This document shows positions 28,336 to 37,242 of a stretch of 64,000 nt of DNA, one piece after another. Numbering within the stretch: the stretch's first letter is position 1; each line of letters starts with the position of its first letter. Origin of the DNA: Leptolyngbya sp. Heron Island J (GTDB lineage: Bacteria > Cyanobacteriota > Cyanobacteriia > Phormidesmidales > Phormidesmidaceae); contig NZ_AWNH01000008.1 of NCBI RefSeq assembly GCF_000482245.1, forward strand, positions 124,001-188,000. The letters run 5' to 3'. The position numbers and the translations under genes were made by a program. The notes beneath the pieces are model-generated. The model worked only from the letters and a program-made list of their open reading frames with translations, was not told the DNA's origin and made no database searches.

Positions 28336-29922
28336 TTATCGAGCCATCACTTTCATCGTGGCAGGATTACCGGCATTGCCATCAATGGCTACCAGCCGAC
28401 CGTTGGCATCCAGGTGCCGCACGATTTTATAGATATCTTCCGCAGCATCGGGGCGACCCACTTTGGCAGCCACTTCCGCCAGACTCAACGACCCCCCAGT
28501 TTTACTCAGCACATCCACCACCATATTCTGCAGATTGAGAACGCTGGCAGCCGCTTTTTTACCCGCTTCTACCCCAGGCTGATGATAGGCGTTAATGTTC
28601 ACCACAGCGGCATACAGGCTGACTGCCCGCTCATATAAAGCAATCAGGGCACCTACTATCGTCGGAGTGACTTCAGGAATGGTAATGGTGATGGACTGTC
28701 GGTTGTTTTCAAACAAAGCCTTGCGCGTCCCTTGCAAAAAGCCTGAGAGATAATCCCCAGCGGTCACACCTGGGTCTATCTCCGTAGAGGTGCCCTCGCG
28801 ATCTTTGAGGACTTCAATCAGTGTTACAAAGAAATTATTGACGCCTTCTCGTAGCTGCTGTACGTAGGCATGCTGGTCTGTGGAGCCTTTGTTGCCGTAA
28901 ACCGCGATTCCCTGACAGACTCGATTGCCGTCTAGGTCGGTTTCTTTACCCAGAGATTCCATAATCAGCTGCTGTAGATAGCGACTAAACAGCAGCAGAC
29001 TGTCCTTGTAGGGCAAAATCACCATGTCTTTTTCACCCTGACCGTTGCCGGTGCGATACCAGGCTAAAGCCATCAAGGCAGCGGGATTTTTGCGGAGATC
29101 AGGCAGCCGGGTGGCGGCATCCATCTGCTTGGCCCCAGCTAAAATGGCACGAATATCGATACCCTGCAGGGCAGCTGGCAATAGGCCCACCGAAGATAGT
29201 TCAGAGGTGCGTCCACCAACCCAGTCCTGCATAGGAAACATGGCTAGCCATCCTTCAGACTTAGCGACTTTGTCGAGTTTGCTATCTCGGCCTGTGGTGG
29301 CAACGGCATATTTAGAAAAATCCAAACCTCGCTTTTGATAAGCGGCTTTGACTTCTAACATGCCGTTGCGGGTTTCTGGTGTTCCGCCAGATTTGGAAAT
29401 GACTAATACTAATGTCGTTTTTAAGCGATCCCCTAGCTTGGCCAGGGTTTTGTCGATCCCGGCAGGGTCTGTATTATCAATAAAGCTAATGTTTAGAGGT
29501 GGGTTTATCGGTCCTAGAGCTTCCGCGACAAATTCTGGTCCCAGGGCTGACCCGCCAATTCCAATAGACAAAATATCGGTAAACCGTTCCTCATTGGGGG
29601 GTGTAATTATGGCGCTATGAATCTGTTGGGTAAAATTTTCTATATCCCGTAGAGTATCGACGATTTCACTACGCAATTCTCCATTGGGAGCCAGGTCTGG
29701 GTCTCGCAACCAGTAGTGACCAACCATGCGGTCTTCATCTGGGTTTGCGATCGCGCCTTTTTCCAACGCCTCTACTGCTGCAAATGCCTTCGCAAACCGA
29801 GGTGTCATCTCCGCTACAAAGGCATCATCAAATGTTACACGGCTGACATCCAAGTAGAGCCCTAACTCCTCATTGTAATAAAGCCAGTCTTGATATCGCT
29901 GCCACAACGCAGTTGCATCCAT
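28336..29922 (-). CDS. pgi: Glucose-6-phosphate isomerase
   Basis: This 528-residue protein interconverts glucose 6-phosphate and fructose 6-phosphate in the cytosol, at the junction of glycolysis, gluconeogenesis and the oxidative pentose-phosphate path. Diagnostic pieces are [29 protein letters not shown] (sugar-phosphate site), [20 protein letters not shown], and [17 protein letters not shown] with the catalytic Glu/His region. The ATG is preceded by a good GAGGTAA ribosome site. The length and the extra C-terminal domain ([11 protein letters not shown]) fit the cyanobacterial type. It ends in a strong terminator. Confidence 0.96.
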   Translation of the reverse strand: MDATALWQRYQDWLYYNEELGLYLDVSRVTFDDAFVAEMTPRFAKAFAAVEALEKGAIANPDEDRMVGHYWLRDPDLAPNGELRSEIVDTLRDIENFTQQIHSAIITPPNEERFTDILSIGIGGSALGPEFVAEALGPINPPLNISFIDNTDPAGIDKTLAKLGDRLKTTLVLVISKSGGTPETRNGMLEVKAAYQKRGLDFSKYAVATTGRDSKLDKVAKSEGWLAMFPMQDWVGGRTSELSSVGLLPAALQGIDIRAILAGAKQMDAATRLPDLRKNPAALMALAWYRTGNGQGEKDMVILPYKDSLLLFSRYLQQLIMESLGKETDLDGNRVCQGIAVYGNKGSTDQHAYVQQLREGVNNFFVTLIEVLKDREGTSTEIDPGVTAGDYLSGFLQGTRKALFENNRQSITITIPEVTPTIVGALIALYERAVSLYAAVVNINAYHQPGVEAGKKAAASVLNLQNMVVDVLSKTGGSLSLAEVAAKVGRPDAAEDIYKIVRHLDANGRLVAIDGNAGNPATMKVMAR

Positions 29923-30242
29923 AGTTACCTCTCTAGGACTGCCAATTTTTTTGTCACTAAACTATATTCACATTCAGGGCTGTAGTTTTTCGTATTAGAA
30001 AACTCAGAGTTAATAGCTTGAATGTGGTTTGGGTCAGATCACCTTATGTACCGACTGTCAGTTTAGTGATCATTCCTCCTGCAGCTTCCAAAATTCTTGA
30101 AGGATTTCACGATTCGTTGTGGAAACCATAAATAAGGCGACACTTGAGGTTACCTTTTACCCACATTTCTTTAGTAAAATTGTAATGGTTGTCACACCAA
30201 TGACCATTGCATACCGAAACCTAGGGCTCCAAATCACTCCTA
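29923..30242. other. 320-bp spacer between pgi and ccsA
   Basis: This is a divergent spacer without a gene. It should hold the promoters of pgi and ccsA, but no sharp box could be assigned. The 15-mer AGGGCTGTAGTTTTT at 29976-29990 recurs in the terminator at 60433-60447, probably by chance. Confidence 0.5.
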
Positions 30243-31223
30243 ATGGATCTAGTCACGCTTCAAGGACTGCTCGACAACGTTTCCTTTGCCGTCCTGTTTA
30301 TCACCATGCTCCTCTACTGGAGTAGCCTTGCCTTTGCCGGCATTCCCTGGCTAAAGACGTTAGGGACTACGGGCATGGCCATTGCCAATCTTTGTATTGC
30401 AGCGCTATTAGTCGCTCGGTGGATTGAAGGCGGTTACTTTCCCCTAAGTAATCTTTACGAATCTCTTTTCTTTATAGCCTGGGGCATTACTGCAATGCAC
30501 TTTGTGGCTGAGCGCATGAGCAACAGCCTTTGGGTTGGGGCAATGACGGCTCCAGCGGCCATGGGCATCACCGCATTTGCCACACTGACCCTACCTGGCA
30601 ATATGCAAGTGTCGGAGCCGTTAGTACCAGCTCTGAAGTCTAACTGGCTGATGATGCATGTGAGCGTCATGTTGCTGAGCTATTCAGCTCTGATGGTCGG
30701 AGCGCTGCTTGCAATCGCATTTCTGATCATCACTCGGGGTCAGGCCGTTGAACTCAAGGGTAGCTCGGTGGGTACTGGTGGGTTTCGCGATCGCAAATAC
30801 ATCCTTAAACGCGCTGCCGCAGTCACCGAACCCGTGATGGCCAGTGCCGGCGGTACCGCTGTTTTAGAAAAGCCAACTAAGCAAGCCCTATCCATGCAGC
30901 GCCTGACCCTGGCCGACACCCTGGACAACATCAGCTATCGCATCATTGGTCTGGGGTTTCCCCTGCTCACCATTGGCATCATCTCCGGCGGTGTCTGGGC
31001 CAATGAAGCCTGGGGCTCTTACTGGAGCTGGGACCCCAAAGAAACCTGGGCACTGATTACCTGGCTCGTCTTTGCCGCCTATCTCCATGCCCGTATTACC
31101 AAGGGCTGGCAAGGCCGTAAGCCTGCGTTTATCGCTGCTTCAGGCTTTGTAGTCGTTTGGATTTGCTATCTAGGCGTAAACCTCCTGGGTAAAGGGTTAC
31201 ACAGCTACGGCTGGTTTTTCTAA
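30243..31223 (+). CDS. ccsA: CcsA-type cytochrome c biogenesis protein (system II)
   Basis: This 326-residue, roughly eight-span membrane protein carries the heme-handling WWD motif [13 protein letters not shown] near residue 260 and conserved His residues in loops ([26 protein letters not shown]). With a CcsB partner, which is not in this window, it moves heme to the lumenal side and attaches it to apocytochrome c; plants call it ycf5. Nomenclature is crossed in databases, where this protein may be labelled CcsB. It is followed 6 bp later by a bidirectional terminator hairpin. Confidence 0.94.
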   Translation: MDLVTLQGLLDNVSFAVLFITMLLYWSSLAFAGIPWLKTLGTTGMAIANLCIAALLVARWIEGGYFPLSNLYESLFFIAWGITAMHFVAERMSNSLWVGAMTAPAAMGITAFATLTLPGNMQVSEPLVPALKSNWLMMHVSVMLLSYSALMVGALLAIAFLIITRGQAVELKGSSVGTGGFRDRKYILKRAAAVTEPVMASAGGTAVLEKPTKQALSMQRLTLADTLDNISYRIIGLGFPLLTIGIISGGVWANEAWGSYWSWDPKETWALITWLVFAAYLHARITKGWQGRKPAFIAASGFVVVWICYLGVNLLGKGLHSYGWFF

Positions 31224-31229
31224 GGCGAT

Positions 31230-31272
31230 GGGTGATTTGGAAGGTAGGCATCACCTGTCCTCCAAATCACCC
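31230..31272. terminator. Bidirectional hairpin between ccsA and the SDR gene
   Basis: GGGTGATTTGGA (31230-31241) pairs perfectly with TCCAAATCACCC (31261-31272), and the loop contains a further AGGT/ACCT pairing. It stands between two converging stops and can serve both genes, although no T-run is present. Confidence 0.7.
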
Positions 31273-31284
31273 CCAGGGGAGTCC

Positions 31285-31947
31285 CTAACCGGCCACCCCT
31301 GCAAACAAATTCTCAAACGACTGCTCCGACGCTTCAGGACGGGTCACAATCTCCACAATCTTATTCTCAGCTGTGGGCTCACCCAGAGCCGCAATACATA
31401 CCTGGGCCACCTTCTGCCGGGCAATGCCGCCATCAAACAGGGTATCCGCCGCAGACATGACAATGGCCTCTCCAGCATCCTCACTCCGCAGCCCGCCAGG
31501 CCTGACAATGGTATAGGTCAAGCCACTTTTAACGATGTACTGCTCTGCCTGCTGCTTCCAAAACAGCACTAACCAAAACAGATTGAGGGGATGGAAAAAT
31601 TTAGAAACGCAGAGCGAGGACACGATCACAAACCGTTGAATGCCCTCTGCCTTGGCGACATCTACCAAGTTCTTGGTACCCACAAAGTCCACCTGGTAAG
31701 GGCCCGTAAAATCAAAACTGGGGGCTGCCCCGGTGGCACAAATAATCGCGTCGCATCCGGTCATTGCTGCCTGTAGGGTTTCTGGTTTCAGCACATCGCC
31801 AACGACTACCTCAACCGTGTCAGCAAAATCAGCTTTAGCACGGTCCCGCACCAGTGCCCGCACTGTTTTTCCCGTACCATCAGTGCTGAGCTGCTCCGTC
31901 ACATGCCGCCCCGTTTTTCCCGTTGCACCCACAACTAATACCTTCAT
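31285..31947 (-). CDS. NAD(P)-binding atypical SDR (NmrA/Ycf39-like)
   Basis: This 220-residue protein starts with the dinucleotide-binding motif VLVVGATGKTGRHV (GxxGxxG, residues 3-16). It continues with VVVGDVLKPETL, DAIICATGA and an FVIVSSLCVSKF strand, then a YTIVRPGGL segment near residue 150. It belongs to the atypical short-chain dehydrogenases (SDR_a5/NmrA type). These act as NAD(P)-dependent reductases, or as scaffold and assembly factors such as Ycf39 in photosystem biogenesis. The usual YxxxK catalytic pair is not clear, so an assembly role is as likely as an enzyme. Substrate unknown. Confidence 0.85.
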   Translation of the reverse strand: MKVLVVGATGKTGRHVTEQLSTDGTGKTVRALVRDRAKADFADTVEVVVGDVLKPETLQAAMTGCDAIICATGAAPSFDFTGPYQVDFVGTKNLVDVAKAEGIQRFVIVSSLCVSKFFHPLNLFWLVLFWKQQAEQYIVKSGLTYTIVRPGGLRSEDAGEAIVMSAADTLFDGGIARQKVAQVCIAALGEPTAENKIVEIVTRPEASEQSFENLFAGVAG

Positions 31948-32335
31948 TCGTTTCTTCCCCTGCAGTCGCTACGGTCTTACTAACTCGATCAAACCACCAA
32001 ACTGTAACGTTGACTGCACTGCGAAGAGCAACGCTTTGCTAATAATGACCAGGTAGCTGGATTGACCGCTGTTTATCTCAAACTTACATTTACCTGTCCG
32101 TATCTTTGAAAATCGTTAAGCCGCCACCGAAAAAATCGTGCTCCCTAGAAAATCGACTAAACTTAATGAATCACAATGGAACTTAAGTAAGGCGGCTAAA
32201 ATAGTCGCATATGTTAGCTTGCGTTCGTAAATACATATCCGTAGTTTGCCAATGGTAGTTTGTTTTTTTAACTCAGTACCCTGGGAATCATAGCGATATG
32301 CCTTTGGCTAATCAGATTAGCTGTCTATCATAGGG
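31948..32335. other. 388-bp spacer without a gene
   Basis: The spacer separates the divergent SDR and DUF1997 genes and should contain both promoters. I found no ORF, repeat or RNA gene in it. Confidence 0.5.
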
Positions 32336-33100
32336 GTGGTTAACGTTGCTATCCAACCGTTAGAAACCATCACCTTGTATCTTGATATTTCATCTGTAGG
32401 TTATCTTCGGAAATTTCTCAGTTTTATGGACGTGTCTTCTACACAGTATCCTCAATCTAGAGTTTGTGATGCTTTACAGACGTCTATCGACCCACAGCAA
32501 CCATTGAAGGGAGATAGTGATGATCTACAGACGCCCGACATCGTTGTTTTTGAAGGATATTACGTCGGCAACATGGAAATGTTTGCCGATGTTGACACCG
32601 TTGCCGATTACTTAGACTCCCATCAAGGCTGGTTTACTCGCTGCGCTCAGCCGATGGATGTCAAACCGATTGGCCATAATGGCTATGCCATTTCCCTGGG
32701 GCGTTTTGGTAGTCTCAATTTTCAAGTTCAACCTAAAATTGGTCTCCACCTGTTACCTCAGAATAAGGGCGTTTATCGAATTGAAACGATTCCAGTGCCG
32801 GGCCATAAACCTGAAGGGTATGACGTCGATTTCCAGGCTGCCATGTCCCTAGCTGAGAAAACACAGAACGAGTTGCCTGTTCCCCAAGCAACCCATGTGG
32901 CATGGGAACTCAACTTACAAACTAAAGTACAGCTACCAAAGTTTATCCAGGCGCTGCCCCAGTCTTTGGTGAAGGCATCTGGCGATAAGTTGCTGAACCA
33001 GATCGTGCGGCAAATTTCAAAACGGCTGACTCGTAAGGTTCAGGAAGATTTTCATACAATGATGAATCTGCCACTACCCGGCCATAAAAGTCGGCATTAG
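32336..33100 (+). CDS. DUF1997 family protein
   Basis: The C-terminal 180 residues match the cyanobacterial and plastid DUF1997 family: VADYLDSHQGWFTRC, YAISLGRFGSLNFQVQPKIG, then WELNLQTKVQLPKF and a terminal amphipathic QISKRLTRKVQEDF helix. The function is unknown; the fold is START/SRPBCC-like, suggesting binding of a lipid or pigment. The start is uncertain: this GTG gives 254 residues, and an ATG at 32426 gives 224 and fits the family better at the N-terminus. Its stop overlaps the stop of the converging DUF362 gene by four bases. Confidence 0.75.
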   Translation: MVNVAIQPLETITLYLDISSVGYLRKFLSFMDVSSTQYPQSRVCDALQTSIDPQQPLKGDSDDLQTPDIVVFEGYYVGNMEMFADVDTVADYLDSHQGWFTRCAQPMDVKPIGHNGYAISLGRFGSLNFQVQPKIGLHLLPQNKGVYRIETIPVPGHKPEGYDVDFQAAMSLAEKTQNELPVPQATHVAWELNLQTKVQLPKFIQALPQSLVKASGDKLLNQIVRQISKRLTRKVQEDFHTMMNLPLPGHKSRH

Positions 33101-33915
33101 CCAGCTTGTCTGAGCTGCTCAATGGGGTCTAGATAGTTCGCTACAGGCTCTTGAGCTAGCTGACAAGCACGACGGTCAATGGCCAACAGGTCATGTCCCC
33201 AAACCACATGGCCAATCTCAACGCCTGTGCCCACGTCCGGTCGCCAGTCTTTACTGATAAACTTTTGGCTGCAGTCGGCGACACCACCATCAAATAGGTG
33301 GCCAATGGAAAAATAAATATCTTGCAAAATCTGCGGCACCGAAGGCCGATGGAGTTGTCCTCTAGAATGAGCACTTCGGGCCTTGTATTTTGCCCTGGGA
33401 AATAACCCATAGAGGTTCTTGAGCGTGGCTGACACTAAAGGCTGCTTCTTTAAGCTGGTGATTTTGAAAGCGCTCACCGAAATACGGCAGTCTACTTCCT
33501 GCAGCAGCTTAGGTGCCCACATTTCTGAATACCGCACAGGTTGGGGTGAGAGGTTAGGATACGCCACACAGGGCAGCGTATCAGCATCCAGCACTACCAT
33601 GCCTTTGTCCAAAATGTCGTAAAGGCCATTTTTCCCGGCAATATCAGCCAGGGACAGCTTGGAACAGACCCCTTCTACGACTAAAATCTCAGCCTGGGGA
33701 CTGGCCTGGCGTAAACCTTGTAATACTTGTGATAACACTGACATGCCCACCGTCACAGGTGGACCCTTGGGGTAGCCCAAATTAGGCTTGACTAAAATTC
33801 TCGTTGCCCCTTGGGCTGACCCTGGCGGACTATAGATAAAGTCTGCCACCGCAGCTGTGTGTGGCGCAGCATCAATGTCAACCGGTTTTATACTCTGATT
33901 AGTCTGAACAGCCAT
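33097..33915 (-). CDS. DUF362 family protein
   Basis: This 272-residue protein has RILVKPNLGYPKGPPVTVG near residue 30, LVVEGVCSKLSLADI, and KNLYGLFPRAKY, the DUF362 pattern. Some members of this family carry ferredoxin-like clusters, but no CxxCxxC motif is present here. The function is unknown. A longer reading (34104) would run deep into folP and is rejected. The ATG at 33915 shares two bases with the folP ATG on the other strand, so the two genes start on top of each other. The tail overlaps the DUF1997 stop by four bases. Confidence 0.8.
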   Translation of the reverse strand: MAVQTNQSIKPVDIDAAPHTAAVADFIYSPPGSAQGATRILVKPNLGYPKGPPVTVGMSVLSQVLQGLRQASPQAEILVVEGVCSKLSLADIAGKNGLYDILDKGMVVLDADTLPCVAYPNLSPQPVRYSEMWAPKLLQEVDCRISVSAFKITSLKKQPLVSATLKNLYGLFPRAKYKARSAHSRGQLHRPSVPQILQDIYFSIGHLFDGGVADCSQKFISKDWRPDVGTGVEIGHVVWGHDLLAIDRRACQLAQEPVANYLDPIEQLRQAG

Positions 33916-35029
33916 GACCTTTACGGTAGTAACCCGCGGTTTTAAGCAGGAATTTGAACGATGGACCGACGCACTCGAAACCGCGAATGGTCTGAAACCA
34001 CAGCTAAAAAGCTGGTTTATTGACATCCGTATCTTTGATGGCAAAGATCTGGTGTGGATGTATAGCAAGCTGCGCGCCCATCCAGAGTACATTGGTCCTG
34101 GCACCTATGATCGGCTGGCAAGGTTATTTATGGCTGAGGGCAGGAAGAAAGCCGCCAGCCGTCAATCTTGGCATATTCGTGGCCATCAGTTTAACTGGGG
34201 TGAACGGACGTATCTTATGGGAGTGATTAACGTAACCCCCGATAGCTTTAGTGATGGTGGCCAGTTTAACTCGGTGGCAGCCGCACTCCAACAGGCACAA
34301 GCGTTTCTAGAGGCTAAAATTGACATTCTAGATATTGGAGGTCAGTCTACTCGTCCAGGAGCAGAACAGATTTCCCTGGGGGAAGAACTTAATCGAGTTA
34401 TCCCTGTGATTGAAGCGATCCGTCAGGCGGATGATGATGGATTAAAGCAAGCAGTAATTTCAGTGGATACCACTCGTGCTACGGTGGCTCGGGCTGCTGT
34501 CGAAGCTGGAGCAGATATTATTAACGATATCTCAGGCGCTATCTATGAGCCCGAGATCCTTAACGTTGCGGCTGAGAAAGAAGTACCCATTATTCTGATG
34601 CATATGCGGGGTACCCCAGAAACAATGCAACAGATGACAGATTATGATGACCTGATGGGTGAAATTACGGAATTCCTGCGTCAACAAATCGATCGGGCCC
34701 TGGCTGTTGGTGTGCCGATTCAAAATATCTGTATTGATCCTGGCATTGGCTTTGCTAAAACCTATGCTCAAAATCTAGAGATTTTACGGCAGCTATCAGA
34801 CTTTACAGAATTGGGCTGCCCCATCTTAGTTGGGGTATCCCGTAAGAGTTTTATTGGTTGGATTTTGGATCAACCTGACCCTAAGCAGCGTGAATGGGGA
34901 ACGGCGGCCGCCTGCACAGCAGCTATTGCTGGAGGTACTGATATTTTGCGGGTACATAATGGTTTGGCCATGGTGGATGTTACTTGTGTGGCAGATGCCA
35001 TCTGGCGCAAGGCTGAACCAAAATCATAG
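33914..35029 (+). CDS. folP: Dihydropteroate synthase with N-terminal extension
   Basis: This 371-residue protein joins 6-hydroxymethyl-dihydropterin diphosphate to p-aminobenzoate in folate synthesis. The catalytic TIM barrel begins near residue 100 with GVINVTPDSFSDGG and continues with DIGGQSTRPGA, NDISGAIYEPEIL, DPGIGFAKTYAQNLEIL and GVSRKSFIGW. The first 95 residues (PQLKSWFIDIRIFDGK and AHPEYIGPGTYDRLARLFM) are not part of the normal enzyme of about 275 residues. They look like a genuine small domain rather than a wrong start, because they are protein-like throughout. Its start codon overlaps that of the divergent DUF362 gene, so a leaderless mRNA or an inner start is possible. Confidence 0.93.
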   Translation: MTFTVVTRGFKQEFERWTDALETANGLKPQLKSWFIDIRIFDGKDLVWMYSKLRAHPEYIGPGTYDRLARLFMAEGRKKAASRQSWHIRGHQFNWGERTYLMGVINVTPDSFSDGGQFNSVAAALQQAQAFLEAKIDILDIGGQSTRPGAEQISLGEELNRVIPVIEAIRQADDDGLKQAVISVDTTRATVARAAVEAGADIINDISGAIYEPEILNVAAEKEVPIILMHMRGTPETMQQMTDYDDLMGEITEFLRQQIDRALAVGVPIQNICIDPGIGFAKTYAQNLEILRQLSDFTELGCPILVGVSRKSFIGWILDQPDPKQREWGTAAACTAAIAGGTDILRVHNGLAMVDVTCVADAIWRKAEPKS

Positions 35030-35337
35030 AGAGCCTAACGTTTAGTCACAAAACGTGAGTCTCTGGGCACTCTAATTCATGGATGTTGATATTGAAATCG
35101 CTAAAAGTTACCGGAAATCTGGGTAAAACTCGGTAGGGAATAGGTTGTAAAACCCTGTCAACGAAATCTAGGAGTAGTTAGGTCTACGTCCAGGATTACC
35201 AACCTTTAATTTAAGGCCATTTGCTGTGATACAGTCAGCACGGGGAACGTAAGGTTTATAACAGAGACTACCTAACCAAGCAACTTGCCCAGCAGCTGGT
35301 AACAGTGCAACTATCTGGTGGAGAAAAGAGGAGACCC
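35030..35337. other. 308-bp spacer before the TpsB gene
   Basis: The spacer has no gene on the plus strand. Its minus strand (35168-35280) reads as a cysteine-containing peptide end (LGSLCYKPYVPRADCITANG, then VGNPGRRP), which looks protein-like and may be the remnant of a small secreted protein. The upstream part of that frame would be antisense to the TpsB start, so I do not call it a gene. Confidence 0.4.
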
Positions 35338-37242
35338 ATGCAACAGAAACTAACAACGCTGATGTTGTTGAGCACCGTGTTCGGTATCGGCATAGGAACC
35401 TCTGGAGAAGCCAATAGCGCTTTGTTAGTAGATCTACCGGTACAAGATGTATTCGATACCACTCTACCCACATCAGCTGAGGCCAAGGTAACTGATAAAA
35501 GGAAGACTCCTATCAGTGATAACTCGTTGTCTGTTTTTTCTCCCCTCCAGCAGTTAGAAGAGATTAACGGGACACGTTTCCCTGTTCTTACCGCTCCTGA
35601 AGAAATTGATGGTTTTCACCAACGTCAATCAGGGACAGTCATCAGCCAGACCGTGCCGACAACGCCTCCCCCCGCTGATACTTTTCCAGAGCCCCTGCCA
35701 GATCCAGAGCCGGAACCCGAACCTGAACCAGTTTTGCCGCCAGCGACTCCTCCTGACACTTCGGTCCCACCTCCGGAAACAGGCCCCACAGTGACAGTGC
35801 AGGAGTTTGAAGTATTGGGTAGTACTGTATTTGATAAGTCAGAGTTTGACGCCGTACTATCATCTTTTATTGGTCGGTCATTAGGTATTGATGAGTTGCG
35901 ACAAGCGGCCGATGCAATTACCCAGCTTTACCTGAATGAGGGGTTTATTACCTCTCGGGCCGTTCTGCCCAATCAGCCAATTACAGATGGAATTGTTAAG
36001 CTCCAAATTATTGAGGGCAGTTTAGAGGAAATTCGCATAGAGGCAGCTGATCGGCTAGCTAACTATGTGCGATCTCGAGTCAACCTAGGAGCCAAAACGC
36101 CTCTTAACCAGTTTGCCCTTGAAGATCAGCTGCGGCTATTACGTGCCGATCCATTAATTGACAACATCGAAGCCAGTTTACGAGCCGGGACAGGACTGGG
36201 ACAAAGTATTTTAGTTGTACGTATTGATGAAGCCGATCCGCTAGAGGCCCATCTGACCCTTGATACCGATTCACCGATAAGCGTTGGTGTTGTCCGTACT
36301 GGTGCTAACGTTACCTATCGTAATCCCTTTGGCATTGGCGATCGAATACAGGCCGCCGCTTACCGAGCAACAACGGGTGGCTCTCATCTTTACGAGCTAA
36401 GTTACAGTGCCCCCATTAATCCCATGAATGGCACACTATCAGCACGATTTTTACCCAGTGAGTTTGAGATTATCTCTCCTCGAGAGCTGGCTGCATTTGA
36501 TATCGAGGGGGATGCTCAAGTCTATGAATTAACCTATCGTCAGCCGCTGGTTCGCACACCTCGTGAAGAGTTTGCCCTTTCCCTTGGGTTTCGTCACCGC
36601 GATGGTGATACTCGCATTGCTTCTACAGACTTTTCTAGCAACAGCGCCAGCGTCATCCAATTTGGTCAAGATTATCTACGCCGTGATCCCCAGGGAGCTT
36701 GGGCATTGCGCTCTCAATTTAGCCTGGGTGTTGATTGGCTAAATGCGACAAATTTATCATCGCCTCAGCCAGACAGTCAGTTTGTCGGATGGCTAGGACA
36801 GGTGCAACGCGCCCAAGTTCTCAATCAGGATCATTTGCTAATTGTGCAAGGCGATCTCCAGCTAGCTAATGACACCTTACTAGGATCAGAACAATTTGTG
36901 GTTGGCGGTCGTCAATCTGTGCGCGGTTACAGCCAAAATGCTCGATTTGGTGACAATGGTCTGCGGTTGTCCGTTGAAGATCGCATTACGCTGCAGCGAG
37001 ATGAATCCGGTGCCCCCATTATGTTACTGAGTCCATTTTTAGACATGGCAGCCGTATGGAATACCAAATCCGGTACTACTGTTAATAATGATCGCTTTCT
37101 CCTGGGCACAGGCGTAGGCTTTACTTATCGTCCGATTGAAGGACTCGATCTACACTTGGACCTCGGTATACCGCTGGTGGATATCGATGACAGTGCTCCC
37201 CAAGACTTGTTCATCTATTTGGACTTTGACTTCGAAATTTAA
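35338..37242 (+). CDS. TpsB outer-membrane transporter (ShlB/FhaC/HecB family)
   Basis: About 634 residues: a signal peptide (QQKLTTLMLLSTVFGIGIG), a Pro-rich linker (about 100-145), a POTRA domain (about 150-228; VQEFEVLGSTVFDKSEFDAV, IVKLQIIEGSLEEIRI), and a beta-barrel with VVGGRQSVRGYSQNARFGDNG near residue 530. This is the VRGY motif of the family. Such proteins export a large TpsA exoprotein across the outer membrane. The ATG at 35338 has a GAGGAG ribosome site 5-10 bp away, so it is preferred to the in-frame ATG at 35305. No TpsA exoprotein is in the window. The stop overlaps the converging response-regulator stop. Confidence 0.9.
   Translation: MQQKLTTLMLLSTVFGIGIGTSGEANSALLVDLPVQDVFDTTLPTSAEAKVTDKRKTPISDNSLSVFSPLQQLEEINGTRFPVLTAPEEIDGFHQRQSGTVISQTVPTTPPPADTFPEPLPDPEPEPEPEPVLPPATPPDTSVPPPETGPTVTVQEFEVLGSTVFDKSEFDAVLSSFIGRSLGIDELRQAADAITQLYLNEGFITSRAVLPNQPITDGIVKLQIIEGSLEEIRIEAADRLANYVRSRVNLGAKTPLNQFALEDQLRLLRADPLIDNIEASLRAGTGLGQSILVVRIDEADPLEAHLTLDTDSPISVGVVRTGANVTYRNPFGIGDRIQAAAYRATTGGSHLYELSYSAPINPMNGTLSARFLPSEFEIISPRELAAFDIEGDAQVYELTYRQPLVRTPREEFALSLGFRHRDGDTRIASTDFSSNSASVIQFGQDYLRRDPQGAWALRSQFSLGVDWLNATNLSSPQPDSQFVGWLGQVQRAQVLNQDHLLIVQGDLQLANDTLLGSEQFVVGGRQSVRGYSQNARFGDNGLRLSVEDRITLQRDESGAPIMLLSPFLDMAAVWNTKSGTTVNNDRFLLGTGVGFTYRPIEGLDLHLDLGIPLVDIDDSAPQDLFIYLDFDFEI

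Noticed and set aside
29976-29990. 15-mer shared with the terminator at 60433 as a second terminator
   Set aside because: The complementary arm is missing here, so no hairpin can form.
33916-34104. A longer DUF362 protein starting inside folP
   Set aside because: The added 63 residues are antisense to folP coding sequence and do not resemble the family.
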